A stretch of DNA of 64,000 nucleotides from Shewanella marisflavi (lineage in GTDB: Bacteria > Pseudomonadota > Gammaproteobacteria > Enterobacterales > Shewanellaceae): the NCBI RefSeq assembly GCF_023283925.1, contig NZ_JAKIKX010000013.1, positions 1 through 64,000 on the forward strand, read 5' to 3'. Each line of letters opens with the position of its first letter. The first letter of the stretch is position 1. The notes beneath the pieces are model-generated. The model worked only from the letters and a program-made list of their open reading frames with translations, was not told the origin of the DNA and searched no databases. The position numbers were made by a program, and so were the translations under genes. This document shows, piece after piece, positions 8,047 through 17,282 of this stretch.

Positions 8047-9567
8047 ATGAAATTCTCAATGGTAAAAAATAGCCTGGTTTTATTCTTTATATTGGCAATG
8101 TCTGCTTGTAGCAGCTTGCCACCTCCCCATCCGGTAACACCGAGTTATAAACTTGAGACGCCAGATAATTCCCCGATGACGCGATATCTGACCGATGATT
8201 TGTCGGCGCATCCAGGTAAAACCGGTATCTTACCTCTCTCCTCTGGTGTCAATGCTTTTGCTGCGCGTCTTGCCATCGTCAAGTCTGCGCGTACCAGTAT
8301 CGATCTGCAATATTATATCTACCATAACGATGAGACCGGCCGCCTGTTGAGCTGGTATCTGATCGATGCCGCCGAACGCGGGGTGCGGGTGCGGGTGCTG
8401 CTCGATGATCTCACCACTAAAACCTTGGACGATGCCCTGATCCTGTTGGCGAGTCATCCTAATATCGAGATCCGTTTGTTCAACCCGTCCTATGAGCGCA
8501 CCTTCAGAAGTGTGGCGATGTTGACTGGATTTTCACGCCTTAATCATAGGATGCACAATAAATCGCTCACCGTAGATAATCAGATCACCATTGTCGGCGG
8601 GCGCAATATAGGAAATGAGTATTTTTCCAAGAACAGCGATGTAGATTTCGGCGACTTTGATCTTTTGACCATAGGTGCAGTGGTGGATCAGGTATCGGAC
8701 CAATTTGATCTGTATTGGAATAGCGAGCAGGTGGAGAGCATTACGAATCTGGTGCCAGCGGCGACCAGCGAAATGCATCAGGCCGCAGCTAAAACTATGG
8801 CCACAAATAAACAAAATTTTGTTCACGATGAGTACCTAGAGCGACTCGAATTCAGTGAACTTGTAAAACAGATCACCCAAAAAGGGATTCCCTGGTATTG
8901 GGGGGATGCCGAGCTGATTTTTGATCCACCCCAGAAGGCAAATAGCGAGTCTCAACAAGAATGGCTGCTCTCTGATCTCGGTGAGTTTCTTGCTCAGGCG
9001 AGAAAAGAGGTATTGATTGTATCACCCTATTTTGTGCCAACTGATTCAGGCACTCAGGCGTTGATTAATGCCGCTAAGCGAGGTATCGCGATCACTGTCG
9101 TCACTAACAGTTTAGCGGCTACAGATGTGCTGGCGGTGCATGCAGGCTACAAACAGTATCGTCAGCGTCTGCTGGAAAATGGTATCGCCTTGTATGAGGT
9201 AAAAGTCGATATCAATCGCCGTCCCAGTGCCTGGAAAGGCAGTTCGCGCACGAGTCTGCACGCCAAAACCTTTATTTTGGACCAAAAGTCGGTGTTTGTT
9301 GGCTCTTTTAATTTCGACCCGAGATCCGCTTGGATCAATACAGAGATGGGGCTGATAGTCGAGCAGAGCGAGTTTGCACGCGAAGTGGTTTCCTCTATCG
9401 AGCAATCCCTTAAGCGCAGCAGTTATCGTTTGGCCCTGCAGGGGGATGAGTTAATCTGGCACGATGATTTTGACGGTAAGATCTATTACGCCGATCCCGA
9501 TGCCAGTTTCTGGCGCCGTTTTATGGCAGACTTCATCGGTCTATTGCCGATAGAGTCTCAGTTGTAG
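8047..9567 (+). CDS. Phospholipase D-superfamily lipoprotein (cardiolipin synthase ClsC-like)
   Basis: 506 residues. An N-terminal lipoprotein signal ends in AMSAC, with lipidated Cys21. Two HKD catalytic motifs are present and complete: His170/Lys172/Asp177 (HNKSLTVD) and His405/Lys407/Asp412 (HAKTFILD), each followed by the usual GG-N or GS-N stretch. This layout resembles the ClsC/YmdC branch, which makes cardiolipin from phosphatidylglycerol and phosphatidylethanolamine. Other PLD-family activities are possible. The lipid anchor is unusual for E. coli ClsC but common in marine relatives. It stands alone; CheV follows 94 bases later. Confidence 0.86.
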   Translation: MKFSMVKNSLVLFFILAMSACSSLPPPHPVTPSYKLETPDNSPMTRYLTDDLSAHPGKTGILPLSSGVNAFAARLAIVKSARTSIDLQYYIYHNDETGRLLSWYLIDAAERGVRVRVLLDDLTTKTLDDALILLASHPNIEIRLFNPSYERTFRSVAMLTGFSRLNHRMHNKSLTVDNQITIVGGRNIGNEYFSKNSDVDFGDFDLLTIGAVVDQVSDQFDLYWNSEQVESITNLVPAATSEMHQAAAKTMATNKQNFVHDEYLERLEFSELVKQITQKGIPWYWGDAELIFDPPQKANSESQQEWLLSDLGEFLAQARKEVLIVSPYFVPTDSGTQALINAAKRGIAITVVTNSLAATDVLAVHAGYKQYRQRLLENGIALYEVKVDINRRPSAWKGSSRTSLHAKTFILDQKSVFVGSFNFDPRSAWINTEMGLIVEQSEFAREVVSSIEQSLKRSSYRLALQGDELIWHDDFDGKIYYADPDASFWRRFMADFIGLLPIESQL

Positions 9568-9661
9568 AGATAAATTATCAAGCCTTGAGCATCGTCAATT
9601 TAATCAGGCTGTGCTAGGGTTAAACTCATCGATAAATAAACATAAGAATGTCGGTAAGATT

Positions 9662-10555
9662 ATGAAAAGTAAGGCGAGCCAATCTCAAGGGTTGCTGTTG
9701 TTCCGCTTGTCGCATACTCAGCTGTTTGCCCTGGGAACCTTGAAAATTCGTGAACTGGTTCCCTATACCAATCTCAGCGCCATTCCCCAATCCCATCCCG
9801 CCATTCTTGGCGCTGCGACCGTGCGGGGCCATACTATTCCCATTATCGATATGGCCGCCGCCGTGGGCTATGCGCCAATCACCCAAGAAGAGCGTGCCAA
9901 CGCTTATATCATTATTACCGATTGCCAACGCATGGTGATGGGTTTTCTGGTGCGTAGCATAGATAAGATCATTGAGTGCAATTGGCGCGATATTGAATCG
10001 CCGCCAGAGAACTTGGGCAAGAGTGCTTTTCTAACGGGGGTGACCCGTGTCGATGATAAGTTGGTGCAGCTCTTGGATGTTGAGCTGCTATTGTCAAAGA
10101 TATTTCCTGCTAATCCTGCAGCCCAGCGCGCTATCTTAACCGACGTGCAGCGAGAGATCTTAAAGCCACTGAATATTCTGCTGGTGGATGATTCTATGGT
10201 GGCTCGCAAACAACTTAGCGATGCGCTGGACAGCATCAATATCCCTTATCTGGTCACGTCAGATGGCCGCGAAGCCCTCTCTATCATGGAACATGCCGCC
10301 CAGGAAGGTCGTCCGGTAGATCTCTTGGTGAGCGATATCGAGATGCCAGGCCTTGATGGTTACGAGCTGGCGTTCGAGGTGAAGAACACTCCAGCCTTAG
10401 CCGATGCCTATATTATTTTGCATACCTCTCTCTCTAGCGAGATCAGCGTGAGCCAGGCCCATCAGGTGGGCGCAAATGAAGCCTTGACCAAGTTCGATGC
10501 CCATGAGTTGATCGAGGCGATGCTCAGAGGGGCTAAGCGGCATCAAGCAGAGTAA
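9662..10555 (+). CDS. cheV: Chemotaxis protein CheV (CheW-receiver fusion)
   Basis: 297 residues from the chosen ATG, which has GGTAAG just upstream; an in-frame GTG at 9611 would add 17 atypical residues. Residues about 8-150 form a CheW-like adaptor domain that couples chemoreceptors to CheA. Residues 171-295 form a receiver with the acidic pair Asp176/Asp177, phospho-acceptor Asp225 in LLVSDIEMPG, and the downstream Thr and Lys (LHTS, LTKFD). CheV scaffolds receptor arrays and tunes adaptation when phosphorylated by CheA. No other chemotaxis gene lies nearby, so this is an orphan, as is frequent for CheV. Confidence 0.9.
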   Translation: MKSKASQSQGLLLFRLSHTQLFALGTLKIRELVPYTNLSAIPQSHPAILGAATVRGHTIPIIDMAAAVGYAPITQEERANAYIIITDCQRMVMGFLVRSIDKIIECNWRDIESPPENLGKSAFLTGVTRVDDKLVQLLDVELLLSKIFPANPAAQRAILTDVQREILKPLNILLVDDSMVARKQLSDALDSINIPYLVTSDGREALSIMEHAAQEGRPVDLLVSDIEMPGLDGYELAFEVKNTPALADAYIILHTSLSSEISVSQAHQVGANEALTKFDAHELIEAMLRGAKRHQAE

Positions 10556-10855
10556 AGATTAGATTTTTGTTATGTTTATGATGCTAATGGGTAATATCTA
10601 AAACGAAATCACGTCGATTGCTAGACAAGGGAAGGGAGTTTCTATAAAACACAGGATGAAGGAAGTTTAACCTTGCGCTGGCCCTGTGTTTGAAAGTGTG
10701 TCTTCGCTCGATTGCGCTCTCGTCTGGCTTGTATGGCAGGTAGATGAGCGGTAATTGAGAATACAAATATGATAATGAAGACTGTTCATCTCGACAAACA
10801 CTGGCTGTGATCAGCAAGCGTTAAAACACAATTAATTATAATGACAGGTCAATCA
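10556..10855. other. Intergenic leader region upstream of sstT with an inverted repeat
   Basis: About 300 bases without a gene. The notable element is an inverted repeat, AAACACAGG at 10647-10655 and CCTGTGTTT at 10683-10691, enclosing a 27-base loop that itself contains AAGG/CCTT. It could be a leader hairpin or a remnant of a small dispersed repeat. I see no convincing sigma-70 promoter with correct spacing, although an AT-rich stretch with TATGATAAT lies near 10769. Small open frames here have no coding character. Confidence 0.4.
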
Positions 10856-12073
10856 ATGAATCAAAATCGTTCTTTATTTGCCAAATTGGCAGATGGCAGC
10901 TTAGTGCTGCAAATTATCTTGGGGATTATTGCCGGTGTGGTGCTTGCGAGTATGTCACCTTCATCGGCGCAAAGTGTCGCTTTCCTTGGTGATCTGTTTG
11001 TCGGCGCGTTAAAAGCGATTGCTCCTATTTTGGTTTTTGTTCTGGTAGCGGCATCGATTGCTAATCAGAAGAAGAACACTAAAACCAATATGCGGCCTAT
11101 TGTCGTCCTTTATCTGTTCGGTACCTTTGCCGCTGCGATTACCGCTGTCACCATGAGTTTTCTGTTCCCGACCACGCTGGTATTAGTGAGCGGTGCAGAG
11201 GGAACGACCCCGCCAGAAGGGATTGGTGAAGTACTCAATACCTTGATGTTTAAAGTGGTCGATAATCCAGTTAACGCCCTGATGACAGGTAACTATATTG
11301 GTATTTTGGCTTGGGGTGTCGGTTTAGGTATTGCGCTGCACCACGCCTCTGAGACTACTAAGACGGTATTTGCCGACGTCAGCCATGGTGTGTCGCAAAT
11401 GGTACGCTTCGTGATCCGTTTGGCGCCTATCGGTATCTTTGGCCTAGTGTCGAACACCTTTGCCGCAACAGGCTTTGAAGCTATTGCCGGTTACGCTCAA
11501 CTGCTTGGGGTGCTCCTAGGCTCTATGTTGATTATCGCCCTGATCGTTAATCCACTTATCGTGTGGTTTAAGATCCGTCGTAATCCCTATCCGTTAGTGT
11601 TTACCTGCTTACGAGAGAGTGGCGTGACCGCCTTCTTTACTCGCTCAAGCGCGGCGAATATACCGGTCAACATGGCCCTGTGTGAGAAGTTAGATCTGCA
11701 TGAAGATACCTATTCGGTATCAATTCCGCTGGGAGCAACCATTAACATGGCGGGCGCTGCGATCACTATCACAGTGCTGACACTGGCAGCCGTGCATACC
11801 GAAGGGGTCCAGGTGGATATTCTGACTGCGATTCTATTAAGTGTTGTTGCGGCGGTATCGGCGTGCGGCGCGTCTGGTGTGGCCGGTGGCTCGTTACTGC
11901 TGATCCCCCTGGCCTGTAGTTTGTTCGGCATCTCAAATGATGTCGCGATGCAAGTGGTTGCCGTTGGTTTCATCATAGGTGTGATTCAAGACTCTGCAGA
12001 GACGGCACTCAACAGTTCAACCGATGTGCTCTTTACCGCATCGGCCTGCGAGGCGGCAGAAAAACAGGTCTAA
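10856..12073 (+). CDS. sstT: Serine/threonine:Na+ symporter SstT
   Basis: 405-residue inner-membrane protein of the dicarboxylate/amino acid:cation symporter family, about the expected SstT length. It has eight or nine hydrophobic segments, the serine-rich reentrant loop [12 protein letters not shown] in the second half, the TINMAGAA segment, and the C-terminal helix ending [13 protein letters not shown], all typical of SstT. It imports serine and threonine with sodium. ATG 10856 is preferred because AGG lies 7 bases upstream; the ATG five codons earlier has no Shine-Dalgarno. It is a single gene closed by its own terminator. Confidence 0.95.
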   Translation: MNQNRSLFAKLADGSLVLQIILGIIAGVVLASMSPSSAQSVAFLGDLFVGALKAIAPILVFVLVAASIANQKKNTKTNMRPIVVLYLFGTFAAAITAVTMSFLFPTTLVLVSGAEGTTPPEGIGEVLNTLMFKVVDNPVNALMTGNYIGILAWGVGLGIALHHASETTKTVFADVSHGVSQMVRFVIRLAPIGIFGLVSNTFAATGFEAIAGYAQLLGVLLGSMLIIALIVNPLIVWFKIRRNPYPLVFTCLRESGVTAFFTRSSAANIPVNMALCEKLDLHEDTYSVSIPLGATINMAGAAITITVLTLAAVHTEGVQVDILTAILLSVVAAVSACGASGVAGGSLLLIPLACSLFGISNDVAMQVVAVGFIIGVIQDSAETALNSSTDVLFTASACEAAEKQV

Positions 12074-12102
12074 GGGATCTGAATCGAAAGACCCAACTGC
12101 AG

Positions 12103-12127
12103 AAAGGAGCCTCGTGCTCCTTTTTTT
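12103..12127 (+). terminator. Rho-independent terminator of sstT
   Basis: AAAGGAGC / GCTCCTTT stem with loop CTCGT, followed by a seven-T run, about 30 bases after the sstT stop. Confidence 0.93.
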
Positions 12128-12250
12128 ATGGCGGGTATTCTTCAGCCCAGGTGAATGAACCGATTTGCCACTTCATTGTTCGCTTGTAATATCTTTTCCG
12201 CCTAGCGTCTTGAAAAAAATTTGTATTACACTTTACTTAAATAATGCATC

Positions 12251-12295
12251 AAAAGTGATTTAGATCGCGTTTTTATTTCGCTCCTGGGGTACAAT
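12251..12295 (+). promoter_or_regulatory. Candidate class II CRP-dependent promoter
   Basis: Positions 12251-12272 match the 22-bp CRP consensus at 18 positions by my count, keeping GTGA in the left half and TC.C in the right. A TACAAT -10 element sits at 12290-12295. If transcription starts about 7 bases later (near 12302), the CRP site centre lies at about -41, which is the class II position. No good -35 box is visible, as expected for an activator-dependent promoter. The target would be the small gene ending at 12800. Binding itself is inference. Confidence 0.6.
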
Positions 12296-12518
12296 TTCAC
12301 ATAAAGGGACAAGATAATACGGTTTAACTTGTTGGTTTAATATGACTTTTGTTTACAGTTTTGCAACATTTGCGGGTGTTAGAGGTTAAATAAATATGAG
12401 ATCTGAGCTTAGGGTAATGTTAGACAAAACCTGCGCAAGTGGTTCGCAGTCATTACTTCAAGTTATCGAAATGTCGGTTGTTGAAAAGCGCAAGCGGTTA
12501 AATTGGCAGGAGCAAGAT

Positions 12519-12800
12519 ATGGATACACGCGAAATTATCGGCCAGTGGATAGATGAACGCCCCTCATTGGGCGACAAGATCACGCTTTACCGTCAGGGCG
12601 ATAAGCTGTTTTTAGAGACCTGGTACAACGACGGTTGCCATAGCCTAGATGAGATGCAGGCGACTCAGTTGGAACATGGGTTAAAGCTTGAAGACTTAGG
12701 TGGCAATCTATTTGGCGAGTATTTCCTGCTGTCGAAAGATCATAACCTGCAGTTTTGCAATAGCGACGAATGCTTCTACACCGCTAAACGAGCGGCATAA
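12519..12800 (+). CDS. Conserved small protein of unknown function
   Basis: From ATG 12519 the product is 93 residues, soluble, acidic and without a signal peptide. I do not recognise a named family. It contains GDKITLYRQGDKLFLETWYND and ends with a cysteine-containing segment (CNSDECFY). The start is ambiguous: ATG 12519 has a strong AGGAG 7 bases upstream, but the frame is open back to ATG 12396 (134 residues), which has AGAGG about 10 bases before it. With the later start, the transcript from the CRP-type promoter would carry a leader of about 215 bases containing an open upstream segment. A terminator follows at once, so it is a one-gene unit. Confidence 0.7.
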   Translation: MDTREIIGQWIDERPSLGDKITLYRQGDKLFLETWYNDGCHSLDEMQATQLEHGLKLEDLGGNLFGEYFLLSKDHNLQFCNSDECFYTAKRAA

Positions 12801-12806
12801 ATCGTT

Positions 12807-12832
12807 AAAAGGCGCCAGAGGGCGCCTTTTTT
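12807..12832 (+). terminator. Rho-independent terminator after the small CRP-site gene
   Basis: AAAAGGCGCC / GGCGCCTTTT stem with AGAG loop and a six-T tail, directly after the stop at 12800. It is also placed to serve the convergent rluA transcript. Confidence 0.93.
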
Positions 12833-12856
12833 ACACTGTCTAAACCTGCCATCGAC

Positions 12857-13510
12857 TTAGAAGGGGTGACGGCTGTAGAAGCTGAGTCGCTTCTGTTTAT
12901 AGGGGTGGGTAATTCCCAGGTGCTCCGCATGTAGATGTAGACGTGGCGTGGCTGCGATCACCGTCTCATCGCCATAGAAATCATCCCCTAATATGGTGTG
13001 TCCCAGTGCTTTCATATGCAGTCTGAGCTGATGTGTGCGGCCCGTGATCGGCTTGAGCTTCACTAGGGTACTATTGCTGCGCCGCTCTAACACTTCAAAA
13101 TAGGTGGTGGCCGGTTTGCCATCTTCGGCGATCTTTTGTAGCGGTGGCTGCTCACTATCAGCCTTCATTGCCAGCGTAATTTTGCCGCTATCCTGGGCCA
13201 TGATGCCCTGAACCTCTGCCACATAATATTTCTCTGTCGTTCGATTTTGAAACTGGGTCTTGAGATTAGACTCGGCTTTCTTGTTGAGGGCAAACACCAT
13301 GATCCCCGAGGTCGCGCAGTCTAATCTGTGTACTAAGATGGCTTCGGGAAAGCGCTGTAACAGACGGTTGATGGCACAATCATGGGTTTCCTCGGCGCGG
13401 CCAGGATTAGACAACAGGCCTGATGGCTTATTGAGTATGACGATGTCACGATCCTGATAACGTATATCGAGCCAGGGAATGGCGGGGGGCTGGTAGCTAA
13501 AAATTTTCAT
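12857..13510 (-). CDS. rluA: Dual-specificity RNA pseudouridine synthase RluA
   Basis: 217 residues, essentially the length of E. coli RluA (219), and similar along its whole length: PWLDIRYQD near the start, NKPSGLLSNPGR at 27-38, catalytic Asp64 in HRLDCATSG, and the C-terminal block PITGRTHQLRLHM then LGDDFYG and LHLHAE. RluA makes pseudouridine at 746 of 23S rRNA and at position 32 of several tRNAs. There is no S4 domain, as expected for RluA rather than RluC/D. The gene is divergent from the M14 enzyme gene. Confidence 0.92.
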   Translation of the reverse strand: MKIFSYQPPAIPWLDIRYQDRDIVILNKPSGLLSNPGRAEETHDCAINRLLQRFPEAILVHRLDCATSGIMVFALNKKAESNLKTQFQNRTTEKYYVAEVQGIMAQDSGKITLAMKADSEQPPLQKIAEDGKPATTYFEVLERRSNSTLVKLKPITGRTHQLRLHMKALGHTILGDDFYGDETVIAATPRLHLHAEHLGITHPYKQKRLSFYSRHPF

Positions 13511-13720
13511 GGTTTCTCCTCGGCGGCGATCCTAACAAAGATTGTCCGCCGTGCCTATCCCGCTAGCGTCTTCAAGGCGTTGGCTTTTTATCTGGCCGCG
13601 ATGATTTTTACTCAAGAGTCTCTATCTTGGGGCAAGTTTGGGTATGATAGGCCAAGGTGTCGCAGTGTTGCTAAGGCCGCGCGGCAGAAACAAATACGAA
13701 AAGCACGATGGATAAGCATA

Positions 13721-14650
13721 ATGACAAATAAGCAGGGTTATTGGATTGGTGAGGCGGGGAAGCCGTGGGGCGATGCTGAAAAGCTTAAGTGGCGTGAGGC
13801 GCAGCAAAAAAAACGTTCTTATGAACAAGAGGTGCTGGCTAAGTTCAGTCAGGTGAGTGAGGCATTTGAAGCCGTGCAGTATGGCGAGCTTAACTATGCT
13901 GAGGGGCAATATCCTCTGTTTGGTTTTAAGTCACGTCTTTGGGATGAAAATAAGCCGACAATCTTGGTGACGGGTGGCGTGCATGGCTACGAAACCAGTG
14001 GTGTTCAGGGAGCGCTGCGGTTTTTGATCACCAAGGCTGCCGAGTACCGCGAGGATTTTAATATTCTGGTGGCGCCCTGCGTTAGCCCATGGGGTTACGA
14101 GACCATCAATCGCTGGAATCCCGAGGCGATTGATCCTAACCGCTCTTTTTATGCCGATAGTCCGGCGCAGGAGTCTCGTGCCTTAATGCAATGGGTAGCG
14201 GGTTTTGAATTGTCGCTGATGGCCCATATCGATCTGCACGAGACCACAGACACAGATAACAGCGAGTTTCGCCCGGCATTGGCGGCCAGAGACGCCACAG
14301 TGCACAGCAACTGGAATATCCCTGACGGTTTTTACTTGGTAGGCGATAGTGAAAACCCGAACGATGAGATGCAGTCGGCCATTATCAAGGCGGTATCTAA
14401 AGTGACCCATATCGCACCTGCCGACGAGCAGGGACGCTTGATTGGTGCGCCCATTACCCAGTTCGGGGTGATCAACTATGCGACCAAGGCGTTGGGTCTG
14501 TGCAGTGGTTTTAGTGATGCTAAATACAACACCACCACAGAGGTCTATCCTGACAGTCCCCAAGTTGATGATGAAAATTGCATTCAGGCGCAGGTTACGG
14601 CTGTCTGCTCGGCGCTGGATTATATCAAAACTCAGCTCGCCAGCGCTTAA
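13721..14650 (+). CDS. M14-family zinc metallopeptidase / deacylase-like protein
   Basis: 309 residues from ATG 13721, which has GGATAAG 8 bases upstream; the frame is open for 47 further codons upstream but that part has no protein-like character. Zinc ligands fit the M14 carboxypeptidase/succinylglutamate desuccinylase fold: His88 and Glu91 in GGVHGYET, an Asn-Arg pair at 140-141 (DPNRSF), and a histidine in HIDLHETTD around 169-173. No signal peptide, so it is cytoplasmic. The substrate could be a peptide or an acylated amino acid; the family does not decide this. Confidence 0.82.
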   Translation: MTNKQGYWIGEAGKPWGDAEKLKWREAQQKKRSYEQEVLAKFSQVSEAFEAVQYGELNYAEGQYPLFGFKSRLWDENKPTILVTGGVHGYETSGVQGALRFLITKAAEYREDFNILVAPCVSPWGYETINRWNPEAIDPNRSFYADSPAQESRALMQWVAGFELSLMAHIDLHETTDTDNSEFRPALAARDATVHSNWNIPDGFYLVGDSENPNDEMQSAIIKAVSKVTHIAPADEQGRLIGAPITQFGVINYATKALGLCSGFSDAKYNTTTEVYPDSPQVDDENCIQAQVTAVCSALDYIKTQLASA

Positions 14651-14662
14651 TCTGCTCACTAA

Positions 14663-14693
14663 GGCGTCTCGCCCTTTAGCGGGCGAGGGCGCC
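14663..14693. terminator. GC-rich hairpin over convergent gene ends
   Basis: CTCGCCC / GGGCGAG core stem extended by GGCG / CGCC, with loop TTTAGC. The stop codon of the LysE-family gene sits in the loop. There is no T-run, so this is either a weak bidirectional terminator or a hairpin that protects 3' ends. Confidence 0.5.
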
Positions 14694-15326
14694 TAATAGA
14701 ATCACTCCTGCCACAAAGATAAATAGCAAGCCCGTCATCAGGTTGATCAACGGTGTGGCACGCTTCATCTTGAGCTGCATCTTGGGATGGGACAGCACCA
14801 GGGCAATCAGGCTAAACCAGCCCAGAGAGAGGGCAAATATCATTACTGTGGCAGCCACCTTGGTCGCCAGCGTCACTTCAGGGGTGATCAAGGTGGAAAA
14901 CAAGGTAATAAAAAACACCAGCGCCTTGGGGTTGAGCAGGTTAGTCGAGACCCCCTGTATAAAGCCTTGGGTGGTACCCAGGCCATGTCCTTGAGTGCTC
15001 GTGGGGCTGAGCTTTTGCTCATCTCGCCAGTGTGCGACGGCGGCGCGTACTGCGCCTATACCCATCAAGCCAAGATAACTGGCGCCAATCAACTGCACCG
15101 CCATAAAGAGGGTCGGCGAGCTTTTAATGATAAGGCTAACGCCGGTGAGGCTCAGCAATGTGTGCCCTGTGATAGCGACGGCCAGCCCCAATGCGGCTGC
15201 GACTGCCGTGCGTCTGTGTTCCTGCGCTGCGAGTTTAACCACCAAGGCGAAATCCGGCCCCGGGCTAGCAAGGGCGACCGTATGTATGATTGCCAGTGAA
15301 ACCAGTAGTTGTAGTTGTAATTCCAT
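14676..15326 (-). CDS. LysE/RhtB-family amino acid exporter
   Basis: 216-residue inner-membrane protein with about six hydrophobic helices and the family motif SPGPDF at 21-26, followed by a G-x3-G helix (ALGLAVAITGH). The NPKALVFF segment in the middle is also typical. LysE/RhtB proteins export basic amino acids, homoserine, threonine or related metabolites; which one cannot be said. An AraC-family regulator gene lies immediately upstream on the same strand, an arrangement often seen for such exporters and suggesting local control. Confidence 0.9.
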   Translation of the reverse strand: MELQLQLLVSLAIIHTVALASPGPDFALVVKLAAQEHRRTAVAAALGLAVAITGHTLLSLTGVSLIIKSSPTLFMAVQLIGASYLGLMGIGAVRAAVAHWRDEQKLSPTSTQGHGLGTTQGFIQGVSTNLLNPKALVFFITLFSTLITPEVTLATKVAATVMIFALSLGWFSLIALVLSHPKMQLKMKRATPLINLMTGLLFIFVAGVILLGALAR

Positions 15327-15422
15327 TGTGTGTTTTGACCTTTGGAGATTGGGCTTTATGGTGATACTAGGCTGATTGCGCTTGCCAGGATTGTAAAATA
15401 TTGCACATCTGGTTTCACAGAC

Positions 15423-16256
15423 CTAAGCCGTGACCAGTTTTTGAAAATGTGCAGGTGTGGTTAAAAATGCCCGCTTAAAGGCCTTGTTGAAATGGCTCTG
15501 ATCGAAGAAGCCCAGTTCATAGGCTGTGCTGATCGCACTGTCGCCGCGCATCAGCGCCTTCTTGGCATATTCCAGCCTGAGGCGTTTAAGATAGGCATGG
15601 GGCGTCATGCCGGTGGCCGCCTTGAATTGACGCAGAAACTGAAACTTACTCAGCCCAACAGAGAGTGCCAACTGCTCAAGATCGAACTCCTGATCCAGTC
15701 CTTCATGAAATTGCTGTTTTATCTGCTCAAGTTGCAAGCCGCTCAATTTAGCCCGGTTTCCTGGCAGGTTGTGCAATTGACCATGACGATAAAAGAGTTC
15801 GCTGATAAATCCCAGCAGTAAGGTTTCGGCTTCAAGGGCGCTGGTACTTTGCTGGTAATGGGTCAGCTGTCTGTGCAGCTGGATAAAGTAGGTTCTGAGT
15901 CTGGCATCGTCTAACAGCGGCGCACTGAAATAGAGCTCGCTCTGGTTTAGGGCATCGCCTACCTGTTTTACATAGCTGGTGGGTAGGGACATCACTAGGG
16001 CTTCATAGCCTGTGTCGGTGATGCTTTGGCCATTGTGGCTCTCGTCTGGGTTGAGTGTGGAGAGGTTGCCTGGCGTCAGGCGGTACTCGCATCCCTTATG
16101 GTGATAACGTTGCCCTCCGCGGCAGACGACACCTATGTGATAGTCAAGATGCACATGTTTCTCGAAGACAAAGTGGGTAAATTGGGCGCGGCTGAGCTCC
16201 ATCTCTTTTAAGATGCTCGATTGCCAATAATCAATTTTTTCTACCGTGCCAGACAA
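15423..16256 (-). CDS. AraC-family transcriptional regulator
   Basis: 277 residues. The N-terminal about 150 residues form a cupin-like sensing domain (HVHLDYHIGVVCRGGQRY, then NPDE). The C-terminal about 100 residues carry two helix-turn-helix motifs, with AYELGFFDQSHFNKAFKRAF and an ending around TPAHFQK as in AraC proteins. It probably binds a small ligand and controls the LysE-type exporter gene located 96 bases downstream on the same strand. The gene is divergent from nadE across about 190 bases, which may hold operators for both. Confidence 0.9.
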   Translation of the reverse strand: MSGTVEKIDYWQSSILKEMELSRAQFTHFVFEKHVHLDYHIGVVCRGGQRYHHKGCEYRLTPGNLSTLNPDESHNGQSITDTGYEALVMSLPTSYVKQVGDALNQSELYFSAPLLDDARLRTYFIQLHRQLTHYQQSTSALEAETLLLGFISELFYRHGQLHNLPGNRAKLSGLQLEQIKQQFHEGLDQEFDLEQLALSVGLSKFQFLRQFKAATGMTPHAYLKRLRLEYAKKALMRGDSAISTAYELGFFDQSHFNKAFKRAFLTTPAHFQKLVTA

Positions 16257-16448
16257 GATGATTCCACTGTGCTGTTGATTCTCTGGCCAGTGTAGCCTAG
16301 CGACTTTTCCCGTGACTAGTAAATAATTGCAGATTCACGGCGGATTTATTGTTCAAGGCTATGCTTTGGTCGTGAATTTCCCGATGATTTGGCTCATAAT
16401 GGACAGCCGAGAATAACGCTGATAATTAACCAAATTGGAGTCGGACCA

Positions 16449-17282
16449 GTGAAAGGACAGATCATACGTGAAATGAAGGTGCAGCCCCATATTGAAGTGG
16501 AATATGAGGTACAAAGACGTGTTGCCTTTATTAAAGCGAAACTCAAAGAGGCACGCGCTACCAGTCTAGTACTTGGGATAAGCGGTGGCGTCGATTCTTC
16601 CCTGGCGGGCCGCTTGTGCCAATTGGCCGTGGATGAGCTTAACAGCGAAGGCGAGTTTGAGGGAAGCTATCAGTTTATCGCGGTAAGATTACCTTTTAAG
16701 GTTCAAAAAGATGAGGACGAGGCTCAGTTAGCCTGTCAGTTTATCCAGCCCAGCAAACTGGTGACGGTAAACATAGGTGAAGGGGTTGAAGGGATCCACC
16801 ATCAAACCTTAGCTGGACTAGAGACTGCCGGCGTCATCTCTCATCCTCAAAGCAGTGTCGATTTCGTTAAAGGCAATGTGAAAGCCAGAATGCGTATGAT
16901 TGCCCAGTATGAGATCGCGGGTCTCACCGGTGGCCTGGTGGTGGGGACAGACCATAGCGCCGAGAATATCACTGGCTTTTATACCAAGTGGGGAGATGGC
17001 GCCTGCGATCTTGCACCCCTATTTGGTCTGAGTAAACGTCAGGTGCGTCAGCTGGCGGCTTCGCTGGGCGCGCCAGCTATCTTGGTGAATAAGGCGCCTA
17101 CGGCGGATCTAGAGTGCGACCAACCCCAGCTAGAAGACGAAGTTGCCCTTGGACTAACCTATGATCAGATTGATGACTTTCTTGAAGGCAAGCCTGTGGA
17201 TGCCGCTGTCGAGGCGCGGCTGATCGCTATTTACAATGCAACCCAGCATAAGCGTAAGCCTATCCCGACCCTGTATGATTGA
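16449..17282 (+). CDS. nadE: Ammonia-dependent NAD+ synthetase
   Basis: 277 residues from GTG 16449, close to E. coli NadE (275). It catalyses the last step of NAD synthesis, amidating deamido-NAD with ammonia and ATP. The ATP-pyrophosphatase P-loop [10 protein letters not shown] lies at 42-51; [10 protein letters not shown] and [13 protein letters not shown] form the deamido-NAD site. There is no glutaminase domain. GTG 16449 is preferred over upstream in-frame starts because GGAG lies about 9 bases before it and the family begins here. The final Asp codon and stop form the first unit of a 16-bp tandem repeat, and a terminator follows. Confidence 0.94.
   Translation: MKGQIIREMKVQPHIEVEYEVQRRVAFIKAKLKEARATSLVLGISGGVDSSLAGRLCQLAVDELNSEGEFEGSYQFIAVRLPFKVQKDEDEAQLACQFIQPSKLVTVNIGEGVEGIHHQTLAGLETAGVISHPQSSVDFVKGNVKARMRMIAQYEIAGLTGGLVVGTDHSAENITGFYTKWGDGACDLAPLFGLSKRQVRQLAASLGAPAILVNKAPTADLECDQPQLEDEVALGLTYDQIDDFLEGKPVDAAVEARLIAIYNATQHKRKPIPTLYD

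Noticed and set aside
10584-10817. Open frame of 77 codons on the minus strand before sstT
   Set aside because: It spans the leader inverted repeat, has no ribosome binding site and no recognisable domain.
14183-14659. Long minus-strand open frame of 158 codons inside the M14 gene
   Set aside because: It is antisense to a gene with zinc-binding motifs, with no motif of its own.
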